The notes under the pieces were generated by a model. That model had not been told where the DNA came from. It did no database searches and was given only the letters and a program-made list of their open reading frames with translations. From an uncultured Spirochaetaceae bacterium (lineage in GTDB: Bacteria > Spirochaetota > Spirochaetia > Treponematales > UBA12059): a DNA stretch of 8,682 bases. The stretch spans positions 1 to 8,682 of the forward strand of contig CALKWG010000336.1 in the NCBI GenBank assembly GCA_938004315.1, read 5' to 3'. Below are positions 1 through 6,524 of the stretch, one piece after another (the first letter of the stretch is position 1; each line of letters starts with the position of its first letter). Position numbers and translations under genes: made by a program.

Positions 1-45
1 GATCGTATTCGGTGACTGGAGTTCAGACGTGTGCTCTTCCGATCT
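1..45 (+). other. Illumina P7/i7 index/TruSeq read-2 adapter contamination
   Basis: Bases 12-45 match the full 34-base Illumina TruSeq read-2 adapter, ending in the familiar GCTCTTCCGATCT. The eight bases before it (4-11, CGTATTCG) sit where the i7 index belongs, and bases 1-3 (GAT) match the end of the P7 primer. This is library sequence left on the contig end, not genome. In the frame of the following gene it encodes a start-like GTG and the peptide TGVQTCALPI, which produces a false N-terminus. The reverse complement corresponds to read-through at the 3' end of read 1, giving i7 index CGAATACG. Genomic sequence starts at base 46. Confidence 0.98.
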
Positions 46-1064
46 CCCTGCTCCTCGTAGCCCTGCTCGCCCTCGCCCTCTTCATCGCGGCCTACCTTCG
101 CGGCCTGCATCGCCGGGCCTCGGACAGCGTCGTCGAGGCCGTGCTCGATTCGAACGAGGCCGACGAGAGCCGTAGGGCCGCCGAAGCGCGCGCCGCTACG
201 CCTGCCTCGGCCGGCGCGCCGGCGCGGCTGGCCGCCAGCCAGGCGGCGCGACCCGCCGCCGCGGCCGCGTCCGAACGCCTTGGCGCCGAGCGTTCGCCGG
301 GCGCCGAGCGTTCGCCGGGCACCGAGCGACGCGAATCCGCCCAGTCCCTGCTCGGCGCGGCCCGCGCCTCCGATTCAGCCGCCGCCCAGGCCGCGACCTT
401 GGCCGGCGCTTCGGGCCGAGGCGAGGCGGCCGAGCGCGCCGCAGCCTTGGCCGCGGCGGCTTCGACGGCGTCAACCGCGTCCGGCGCCGTCGCGGCCGAA
501 CGCCTTGGCGCGGCGGCCCGCGGCGCGGACCGTCCGGCCTCGCGCGCCCTCGAACTCTTAGGCGCATCCGGAGACTCTGCGAAGGCGAAGGGCGCCTTGG
601 GCTCCGAGGAGATCCTTGCCCCGATCGCGTTCTCCGCGCTCGTCAAGCGCCCCGGCTCGCTCCGCCTGAGCCTGCATGTGAGGGACCAGAACCCGTACAT
701 CGGCAAGCGCAACATCAAGACCGTACACGCCGGCGGCCGTAAATCGGTCGGCGGCGGCTCGAGCGACTTCCTGGTATTCCTCTATCCGACGCCGCGGCGC
801 GTCGCGGAGCTCTATTACGACGGCGAGTCGCTCACCTTCATACCCCTGAAGCGTTCGTACTTCCCCGATTACGACGGCCCCGTCGAGGACTGCCTGGGCA
901 AGGAGCTTAGGATGGTGAACGCGCGCGGCAGGGAGCTATGGCTGCGCTTCGAACGCTACGTGCCGCCGGTGGAGAGCCTTAACAGGCTCCTCCACAGCAT
1001 CGACGCGCCGGGGCCCTCGCTCGAGGCCGCGGCCGCCGGCCCCGAGGCGGGGAGCGAGGCTTAG
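46..1064 (+). CDS. Membrane-anchored Ala-rich protein with unassigned C-terminal domain (5' partial)
   Basis: Function not recognised. The gene runs into the contig end, so its true start is missing; the GTG at position 12 lies inside the sequencing adapter and must not be used. The genomic part begins with a hydrophobic stretch rich in Leu/Ala/Val (nt 48-98), then Arg/His-rich residues. This looks like one N-terminal membrane anchor with the rest on one side of the membrane. About 160 residues follow (nt 120-600) that are very rich in Ala, Arg, Glu and Ser, probably a flexible or helical linker, including the hexapeptide GAERSP twice in tandem. The C-terminal part (about nt 606-980) has ordinary composition: RNIKTVHAGGRKSVGGGSSD, then DFLVFLYPTP, a YYDGE turn and an RFERY end. 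It reads as a mostly beta-strand domain with a glycine-rich loop. I have an impression of similar domains in spirochaete hypothetical proteins, possibly FHA-like, but cannot confirm it. It stops with TAG, convergent with the HEAT gene. Confidence 0.8.
283..336 (+). repeat. 18-bp tandem repeat, two exact units plus a decayed third
   Basis: GCGCCGAGCGTTCGCCGG occurs exactly at 283-300 and 301-318. A third copy at 319-336 matches over its first ten bases apart from one change and then diverges. The repeat is in frame and encodes GAERSP, GAERSP, GTERRE in the Ala-rich linker. A separate 16-bp direct repeat, CCGAACGCCTTGGCGC, lies at 271-286 and 496-511 and encodes ERLGA both times. Both look like slippage-driven growth of a low-complexity linker. 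Confidence 0.9.
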
Positions 1065-1066
1065 GG

Positions 1067-1078
1067 CGGGAGCTCCCG
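1067..1078. terminator. Short palindrome between convergent genes, possible weak bidirectional terminator
   Basis: CGGGAGCTCCCG is a perfect 12-bp palindrome in the 35-bp gap between the TAG of the plus-strand membrane protein and the stop of the HEAT gene. Its location suits a shared terminator. However, the hairpin would have almost no loop and there is no T-run on either side, so intrinsic termination is not clearly supported. In DNA this GC-rich a palindrome of this length may be fortuitous. Confidence 0.25.
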
Positions 1079-1099
1079 GGCGCCGCGGCCGGCCTTAGG

Positions 1100-2503
1100 C
1101 TAGCGCGCCTGGGTTATGCGCTCGACCGCCGTCCCCGCGCGCCTACGGACGCTCTCGGTCGGGTCGGATTCGGCGAGGCGCCTGAGCTCGGGCAGATGGG
1201 CCGCGTGCCCGTTGCGCTCGGCCCAGGCTATCGCTGCGAGCCGCGAGGTGAATTCCTTATCGCTATAAAGCCTTAAGGCAAAGTCGGCGGCTCCTTCCTT
1301 GTCGACCGCCAGGGCCGCCCGCGCGAAGGCGAGGTATGCGGGCCTATCCTTTTCGGTATCCATGGCGGCGAAGAGCGTCCGCATGGAGGCCCGCGCGGAG
1401 GCCGGCCCGTCGCCGATAACCGCCGCGAAGGCCCGCAGGCGGAATTGCTGCTGTTGCTTATCGTCCTCGGCGAAGGCGACGAGGGTCGACCAGGTCTCGG
1501 CGGTATCGAAGGCGGCCAAGGCGGCGATAGCCGCCTCCCGCACCGCGCGGTCGGGGTCCTCTTTAAGCCTGAACTCCAAGGCGGGTATGGCCTCGGCGAG
1601 CTTCATGCCGCCGGCGGCCTTGACCGCGGCCGCCCGTACCCCCTGATGGCTATCGCGCAGCGCGGCTACGACCGCGGAGGCCGCCGCCTGCCCCTTGAAG
1701 GAGCCGAGCGCCTCGACGGCCGAGGCCCGGACGTTGGGATCCTCGCTCCGCGAGGCGGCCGTCAGGCCCGATACGGCCCGGTCGTCGCCGAGCGCGGCCA
1801 GGGCGCGCGCCGCGTTCATCCGCTCGACCTTCGAACCGGCCTCGTCGCCTAAGACCCGCGAGAGGAACTCGAAGGCGGCGGGCGCCTTGAGCGTCCCGAG
1901 CGCGTTCAAGGCCTCGATGCGTAGGCCCGATCCGGTCGCCTCGTTCTCGAAGACCCGCGCCACGGCCTCGGCGCGGTCGCTCGCCCCGGCCGCCGCCGCC
2001 AGCCTGATGGCGGCCTGCAGATAGGACCGCTCGTCGTCGGCCAAGACCTCGTCGACGACCGACAGGGCCGCGCGCGACTTGATGCGCGTGAGGTACGAGA
2101 AAGCGGCGAGCGCCAGGGCGTTCGGATGCCTCTCGCGCTCGCGCAGTATGCCCACCGCGACACCTTCGGCGCGGTCGGAGTCGAAGTGGCCGAAATACTC
2201 GAGCGCCGCGGCCCTCATCCTATGGCCGCCCTCTTCCCGCGCCAGCTCGAGCACCATATCGTCGAAATAGCGCTCCCGTTCGGATCGCAGCGTCTGTAAA
2301 AGCTCGATAACCTGGCTTTCTATGCCATAGCGCAGGGTGTCGGCGCGCCGCGAGCGCAGCTCGGCCAAGGCCTCCGCCGCGGTCTTCTCGGCGGCCGCGC
2401 TCCCGCCTTCTTGCGCCTCGGCCGGGGCCCCGCCCGCCAGGCAGAGCGCGACGGCCAGGCAAAAAGCCGCACCCCGCGCCGACGGAAGGGGCCGCCTACG
2501 CAT
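1100..2503 (-). CDS. Exported HEAT-repeat protein
   Basis: A 467-residue protein. Its start has an Arg-rich n-region, a hydrophobic core (residues 11-25) and an A-x-A site (AEA|Q, cleavage after about residue 30). No lipobox Cys is placed for lipidation, so this is a predicted Sec-exported periplasmic protein. The mature part is almost all short Ala-rich helices in the HEAT/PBS-lyase pattern. Repeats are clearest at 255-270 (DPNVRASAVEALG), 286-300 (HQGVRAAAVKAAGGM), 317-331 (DRAVREAAIAALA) and 448-463 (PTESVRRRAGTAVERI). Such solenoids usually bind other proteins, and no catalytic residues are visible. I chose the ATG at 2503, not the longer in-frame start at 2617. It restores a textbook signal peptide, has AAGGAAG 5 bases upstream, and overlaps the tgt stop by only 8 bp. 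It is last in the operon; the partner is unknown. Confidence 0.88.
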   Translation of the reverse strand: MRRRPLPSARGAAFCLAVALCLAGGAPAEAQEGGSAAAEKTAAEALAELRSRRADTLRYGIESQVIELLQTLRSERERYFDDMVLELAREEGGHRMRAAALEYFGHFDSDRAEGVAVGILRERERHPNALALAAFSYLTRIKSRAALSVVDEVLADDERSYLQAAIRLAAAAGASDRAEAVARVFENEATGSGLRIEALNALGTLKAPAAFEFLSRVLGDEAGSKVERMNAARALAALGDDRAVSGLTAASRSEDPNVRASAVEALGSFKGQAAASAVVAALRDSHQGVRAAAVKAAGGMKLAEAIPALEFRLKEDPDRAVREAAIAALAAFDTAETWSTLVAFAEDDKQQQQFRLRAFAAVIGDGPASARASMRTLFAAMDTEKDRPAYLAFARAALAVDKEGAADFALRLYSDKEFTSRLAAIAWAERNGHAAHLPELRRLAESDPTESVRRRAGTAVERITQAR

Positions 2504-3653
2504 CGGGGCTTCCTTGCGCCTTCTTGATCCTGGACTCGTACGAGGCCAGATACGAGCGCTTAAAATCGGCGAAGCTTCCATCTTCGATGCTATAGCGTAT
2601 TTTGCGGATAAATTCATGCAGGAAGGCCAGGTTATGATAGCTGGCCAGCATCGAGAACAGTATCTCGTCGTTTTTATAGAGATGCCGCAGGTACGCGCGG
2701 CTATATTCCTTACAGACCTTGCAGGAGCACTCGGAGTCGGCCGGCTCGAAGTCGCGTTCGAAGCGCGCCTGTTTAATGGACAAGGGGCCCTTCGAGGTGA
2801 AGAGGAGGCCGTTCCTGGCGGTCCTCGTAGGGAAGACGCAATCGAACATATCGACGCCGTTCTCCACGGCCTCCAGGATGTACTCGGGCGTGCCTATGCC
2901 CATCACGTAGCGCGGCTTATCCTCCGGTAGGAGCGCGGACGTAGAGGCCAGGTATTCGGCGTAGAGCTCGAAGGGCTCGCCGACCGAGAGCCCGCCGATG
3001 GCGACGCCGGGCAGGTCCAAGGCCAGGATTTCCTCGGCGCTCCGCGCGCGCAGGTCCTTAAAGAAGCCGCCTTGGACGATGCCGAAGAGCTTGCCTTCGA
3101 AGTCGCCGCGGGTGTCTAGCCACCGGGCCTTGGAACGGGCGGCCCAATCGGTCGTCAGCCTAAGCGCCCCTTCCGTCTCCTTACGGCTGGCCCCGTAGGC
3201 GCTGCAGACGTCCAGCTGCATGAAGACGTCGCTCCTGAACGCGCTCTGGACGTCTACCGCCAGCTCCGGCGTCAGCATACGCTTGGAGCCGTCGATGTGC
3301 GATTGGAAGCGGACCCCCTCGTCGCTGATCTTGCGGAACGTAGCCAGGGAGAACACCTGGAAGCCGCCCGAGTCGGTAAGGAAATTCCCCCGCCAACCGG
3401 TGAAGCCGTGCAGCCCCCCCGCCTCGCGGATGAGCTCATGGCCGGGCCGCAGGAAGAGGTGGTAGGTATTGGCCAGGATGATCTCGAAGCCTATCTCCGC
3501 CAGGGAGTCTTTGCTCACCGCCTTGACCGTGGCGTTGGTCCCGACCGGCATAAACACCGGCGTCTCTACGCGGCCGTGGGGCAGGTCGACGAAACCGGTG
3601 CGCGCGTTCGTCTTCGCGTCCTTCTGCCGCAAAGTAAATATCTTATCACTCAT
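2496..3653 (-). CDS. tgt: tRNA-guanine transglycosylase (queuosine synthesis)
   Basis: Tgt swaps guanine-34 in the wobble position of GUN-anticodon tRNAs (Asp, Asn, His, Tyr) for the queuosine precursor preQ1. The 385 residues match the usual bacterial length. DSGGFQVFSL (D94-L103) carries the base-binding aspartate. DMFDCVFPTR contains the expected nucleophile D271. C309-x-C311-x2-C314 with H340 forms the structural zinc site, with spacing identical to the Zymomonas enzyme. D148/C150 and the GGLSVGEP loop (V224) match the bacterial preQ1-type pocket rather than the eukaryotic queuine type. The ATG is preceded by AAAGG at 8 bases, and the gene starts 21 bp after the lptG stop, so it is probably co-transcribed. 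No other queuosine genes lie in the window, so the source of preQ1 cannot be judged. Confidence 0.97.
   Translation of the reverse strand: MSDKIFTLRQKDAKTNARTGFVDLPHGRVETPVFMPVGTNATVKAVSKDSLAEIGFEIILANTYHLFLRPGHELIREAGGLHGFTGWRGNFLTDSGGFQVFSLATFRKISDEGVRFQSHIDGSKRMLTPELAVDVQSAFRSDVFMQLDVCSAYGASRKETEGALRLTTDWAARSKARWLDTRGDFEGKLFGIVQGGFFKDLRARSAEEILALDLPGVAIGGLSVGEPFELYAEYLASTSALLPEDKPRYVMGIGTPEYILEAVENGVDMFDCVFPTRTARNGLLFTSKGPLSIKQARFERDFEPADSECSCKVCKEYSRAYLRHLYKNDEILFSMLASYHNLAFLHEFIRKIRYSIEDGSFADFKRSYLASYESRIKKAQGSPDA
2509..2515 (-). promoter_or_regulatory. Ribosome binding site setting the HEAT-protein start
   Basis: On the minus strand AAGGAAG lies 5 bases before the ATG at 2503. It sits inside the 3' end of tgt, so translation of the HEAT gene is probably coupled to tgt. 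This site is the main reason for preferring 2503 over 2617, which would place 122 bp of the gene inside tgt and bury the signal peptide. Confidence 0.75.
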
Positions 3654-3674
3654 TCAAACGACCTTTCTATGGCG

Positions 3675-4781
3675 TCAGGCTTTGCGGAGCGCCAAGCCCA
3701 GGACCGATACGGCCAGGGCTATGAGGATCGGCGCGAAGGCGCCTAAAGCGGGGCTCAATGCGCCCGACTTTGCTAGGAGCATGCCTATCATTTGGCTGAC
3801 GTAGTATATCGTAGCCCCGACGAGGCTGACGAGGAGGCTCATAAGGAGGAGGTTCTTCCTAAAGAGGCCGGCGAAGGCGGAGGCCATGGCCGTCACCAGG
3901 AGCGGCGTCAGGGCGTAGGCGTGCCTCCGATAGTATTCCGCCCCGGCCGCCGCCGCCGGCAGGCCCGCGCGGAGGAGGAAGTCCCGATGGGCCTTCGCCT
4001 CGGCGAGGCGCATCGCGTCCAGGTCTTTGGACCCGCCGCGGAACGAGTCGGGCGGCTCGTCGAGCCCCTCGCGCTCGTAGCTCGGAAGCGTCTCGTCGGC
4101 CAGAGCGTCGTCTAGCCTGAAGAAGCGCCGGACGCCCACGAAGCGCCAGCGCTCCCCGGTCCAGCTGGCCGATTGGGCGTTCAGGCGCATGGCGAAGCCG
4201 CCGGCCGCGTCGCGCTCCACGACCGTGACCCCCGACATGGTTAGGCCTTGGGCGTCGTAATAGCGCAGGTTCCAGATGAGGCGGCCGCCGTCGCTCATGA
4301 TCGTAATGTCGTTATGCCCGTCCATTACCTCTCCGCTCCGTATGAGCTCGCGGGCCAGCTGCCGCTTGGCGGCGTAGCTCGGCACGACGACGGCGTCTTC
4401 GAACGCCAAGAAGGCGACCGAGGCCAGGAGAGCGAAGGCGAAGAGCGGCGCGAGGAAGGAGCCGAGGCGGACGCCGGAGCCGAGCACGACCAGGAGCTCG
4501 TTGTTGGCGTAGAGCGTCCCCAGGGTATACGAAGCTGAGAAGAGCATGGCCAAGGGCAGGGCCCAGCTCGCGCACTTGGGCAGGTAGAGCGCGGTCACGC
4601 GGAGCATCTGGGCGGGGCTGACCCCGGCCTGTACGTACTGGACGATATTGGCCATCAGGTCGGCGAGCGCCACCGCCAGCATGAAGAAGAGCGTCGAGAC
4701 GACGAGGGTCGGCAGGAAGGAAACAAGGAGGTAGCGATCGAGGACGTATGAGCGCCTCGCGGGGCGGAGAGGCCCGCTCAC
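3675..4781 (-). CDS. lptG: LptG-like YjgP/YjgQ permease
   Basis: This is the second of two adjacent YjgP/YjgQ family proteins. In characterised bacteria LptF and LptG form the inner-membrane part of the LptB2FG ABC transporter, which extracts lipopolysaccharide for delivery to the outer membrane. The 368 residues fit the family. There are three N-terminal membrane segments (about 17-41, 67-90, 107-130), a periplasmic beta-rich section (about 150-250, with TIMSDGGRLIWNLRYYD) and three C-terminal segments (about 288-306, 311-335, 341-363). I start it at the GTG at 4781, with GGAG six bases upstream and a 4-bp overlap (GTGA) with the lptF stop. The longer frame from 4910 would add 43 polar residues overlapping lptF. 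Which of the pair is LptF or LptG is assigned by order and likeness only. The ATPase LptB is not in the window. Confidence 0.85.
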   Translation of the reverse strand: MSGPLRPARRSYVLDRYLLVSFLPTLVVSTLFFMLAVALADLMANIVQYVQAGVSPAQMLRVTALYLPKCASWALPLAMLFSASYTLGTLYANNELLVVLGSGVRLGSFLAPLFAFALLASVAFLAFEDAVVVPSYAAKRQLARELIRSGEVMDGHNDITIMSDGGRLIWNLRYYDAQGLTMSGVTVVERDAAGGFAMRLNAQSASWTGERWRFVGVRRFFRLDDALADETLPSYEREGLDEPPDSFRGGSKDLDAMRLAEAKAHRDFLLRAGLPAAAAGAEYYRRHAYALTPLLVTAMASAFAGLFRKNLLLMSLLVSLVGATIYYVSQMIGMLLAKSGALSPALGAFAPILIALAVSVLGLALRKA

Positions 4782-6049
4782 GATTCGCTCCGTGAGAGGT
4801 GGAGCGGCAAAGCCGCCGCGATGACCAGGGCGTTCGGCGCCCACATCGCCCAGAACGGCGAGATTTGTGAGCGTAGGCCCAGGGTCTGCCCGCCGATGAG
4901 CAGGCCCCAATACGCGAGCGAGACCAAGAGCCCGACGCCGAAGCCCACGCCGCGGCCGCTCTTCCTGGCCCTGGCGCCCAAGGGGAAGGCCAGGAATACG
5001 AAAGCCAAGGCCCCCGCCGGTATGGAGAACTTCTTGTAGTACTCCAGGCGGTAGATATCGAGCGACCTATCGCGGAGGGGCCGGCCCTCGAGCGCCCGGT
5101 AGCCCTCGGCGAGCGCGGAGAGCCGGGCCATGGCCTGGTTTAGCCCGCCGGGGCGGAGCGCTGCCGCCTCGTAGGCGGCCATGAGCTCGGCTTCCTTAGC
5201 CCTAAGCTCTGCGGCCCGGCCTTCCAGCCTCGAGGCTAAGGCCGCCTCCTTGACCCGTATCTCCTTGAGGAGGTCGCGAGAGCTCATCTCGCGCGGGCCT
5301 ATACCCGAGCCGAAGTCGGCGAAGCTGGCCAAGGCTATGTGGTAGTCCATGCGCGACGCCTCGCTATATTCGAAGCGCTCGGGCTTGGCGGGGCTGCTCT
5401 CTTGGACGAAGACGCCCTCGAGCGACAGGAGTATGGTCCCCGAGGCGTCGCCCCGATCGGAGAGCCGGGCGCGCGAGGCGCTGATGACGCGGCTACCGCC
5501 GCCGGGCGCCGAATCGAGTATGACCAGGTCGCGAATATCGTCGCCCTCGACCGGGCCGGTCACGATGACCGTATCGCGATAGCGCTTCACCGCATAGGGC
5601 CCGAGCTCCAAGGCGGGCGAGGCGCTCACCATGCGCCTGTAGAGCTTGGCGTAGTTGATCGTGCCTAAGGGCAGGAAGTAGTCGTTCATGGCGAACGAGA
5701 CCAGGCTGAAGGCGAGGCCGAGCGCAGCGAAGGGCGCCATGATGGCGCGCCGCGAGACGCCCGAGGCCCGCATCACCAAGAGCTCCGCGTCGCTGGCTAG
5801 GCGGCCGGCGGCCATGAGCGCGCCGACCAGGGAGCCGAAGGGAAAGGACATGGCGATGATGGCGGGCATGGCGAACACGACGAGGCGCGCCACGTCGCCG
5901 GCGGCCGCCTTGCGCGAAAGGATATCCTCCGCCATAAGCAGGAGCTGATTGATGAAGAAGACGACGAAGAAGAAGGAAAAGGCTACGGCGAACGAGATAA
6001 GGAACTCGCGGGCTATATAGCCCCACAGGGTCCGGTAACGCCGAGCCAT
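4778..6049 (-). CDS. lptF: LptF-like YjgP/YjgQ permease with extra helical insert
   Basis: First of the paired inner-membrane permease subunits expected to form the LptB2FG lipid extractor. Membrane segments lie at about 15-39, 55-80 and 103-127, then 341-360, 367-388 and 398-416. Between the halves is a beta-rich periplasmic region (about 140-250), as expected for the jellyroll that carries lipid toward LptC/LptA. At 423 residues it is some 55-65 longer than the E. coli homologues. The excess lies at about 255-335, a charged Ala/Glu/Leu-rich stretch (KEAALASRLEGRAAELRAKE) that reads as a helical hairpin or coiled coil just before the fourth membrane segment. The ATG is 6 bp after the dut stop; upstream GGGGAAGG is rather far (about 11 bases), while TAGGG is closer (4 bases). 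Family is firm; LptF versus LptG is less so. Confidence 0.87.
   Translation of the reverse strand: MARRYRTLWGYIAREFLISFAVAFSFFFVVFFINQLLLMAEDILSRKAAAGDVARLVVFAMPAIIAMSFPFGSLVGALMAAGRLASDAELLVMRASGVSRRAIMAPFAALGLAFSLVSFAMNDYFLPLGTINYAKLYRRMVSASPALELGPYAVKRYRDTVIVTGPVEGDDIRDLVILDSAPGGGSRVISASRARLSDRGDASGTILLSLEGVFVQESSPAKPERFEYSEASRMDYHIALASFADFGSGIGPREMSSRDLLKEIRVKEAALASRLEGRAAELRAKEAELMAAYEAAALRPGGLNQAMARLSALAEGYRALEGRPLRDRSLDIYRLEYYKKFSIPAGALAFVFLAFPLGARARKSGRGVGFGVGLLVSLAYWGLLIGGQTLGLRSQISPFWAMWAPNALVIAAALPLHLSRSES
4788..4791 (-). promoter_or_regulatory. Ribosome binding site deciding the GTG start of lptG
   Basis: On the minus strand GGAG lies six bases before the GTG at 4781, within the last codons of lptF. 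Together with the GTGA stop/start overlap this indicates translational coupling of the two permease subunits, which fits a need for equal amounts of each. Confidence 0.7.
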
Positions 6050-6055
6050 GCGGCC

Positions 6056-6499
6056 CTAGGCCTTCCCCGTCGATCCGAAGCCGCCCGAGCCCCTCTCGGT
6101 TCCCGAAAGACCCTCGGAGCGCTCGAAGACGGCCCAGGCGACGGGGCTCACGACGAGCTGGGCTATCCTGTCGCCGTCCGCGACGACGAAAGGCTCTTGG
6201 CCGAGGTTGATGAGGATCACGCCTATCTCCCCGCGGTAATCGGCGTCTATAGTCCCAGGAGAATTCAGGCAGCTCACGCCGTATTTAGCCGCGAGGCCCG
6301 AGCGCGGGCGCACCTGGGCCTCATATCCGAGCGGCAGCTCGATAAAGATACCGGTGGGGACGAGGGCGCGCCGCCCCGGGAGGAGCTCTATAGGCGCGTC
6401 CACGCGGGCGCGCAGGTCCGCCCCGGCGGCGCCGGGCGTCTGATACTCGGGCGCGACGGCCCCCGGCCTCGCGACGAAGCGCACTATCGGTCTATCCAT
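6056..6499 (-). CDS. dut: Deoxyuridine triphosphate nucleotidohydrolase (dUTPase)
   Basis: Hydrolyses dUTP to dUMP and pyrophosphate, keeping uracil out of DNA and supplying dUMP for thymidylate synthesis. The 147 residues are typical of the homotrimeric class. All five conserved motifs are present: AGADLRA (25-31), PRSGLA (65-70), [11 protein letters not shown] (82-92, with D85 as the expected catalytic aspartate), DGDRIAQLV (108-116) and the C-terminal glycine-rich arm [10 protein letters not shown] (136-145), whose Phe stacks on the uracil ring. The ATG has a strong GGAGGA seven bases upstream. The gene lies 25 bp after the M16 peptidase stop and 6 bp before lptF. All motif residues are intact, so an active enzyme is expected. 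Confidence 0.97.
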   Translation of the reverse strand: MDRPIVRFVARPGAVAPEYQTPGAAGADLRARVDAPIELLPGRRALVPTGIFIELPLGYEAQVRPRSGLAAKYGVSCLNSPGTIDADYRGEIGVILINLGQEPFVVADGDRIAQLVVSPVAWAVFERSEGLSGTERGSGGFGSTGKA

Positions 6500-6506
6500 G
6501 CTCCGC

Positions 6507-6512
6507 TCCTCC
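6507..6512 (-). promoter_or_regulatory. Strong ribosome binding site of dut
   Basis: On the minus strand GGAGGA sits seven bases before the dut ATG. It is the closest match to a full Shine-Dalgarno sequence in the window, suggesting dut is translated more efficiently than its operon neighbours. Confidence 0.7.
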
Positions 6513-6524
6513 GCTCCCGCGGCC

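Noticed and set aside
12..47. GTG at 12 as the start of the plus-strand membrane protein
   Set aside because: It lies in the sequencing adapter; the first true codon in this frame is at 48 and the real start is off the contig.
283..336. CRISPR-like repeat
   Set aside because: The 18-bp units are directly adjacent without spacers and are in frame within a coding linker.
92..718. Minus-strand open frame of 208 codons opposite the membrane protein
   Set aside because: It is an antisense shadow created by GC-rich codons. It has no recognisable domain, and the plus frame has a membrane helix and an ordinary folded-looking domain.
2504..2617. N-terminal extension of the HEAT protein into tgt
   Set aside because: It would overlap tgt by 122 bp and hide a clear signal peptide; the ATG at 2503 has a good ribosome binding site.
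4782..4910. N-terminal extension of the LptG-like protein
   Set aside because: It overlaps lptF by 133 bp and adds 43 polar residues with no family likeness; the GTG at 4781 with GGAG and a 4-bp overlap is better.
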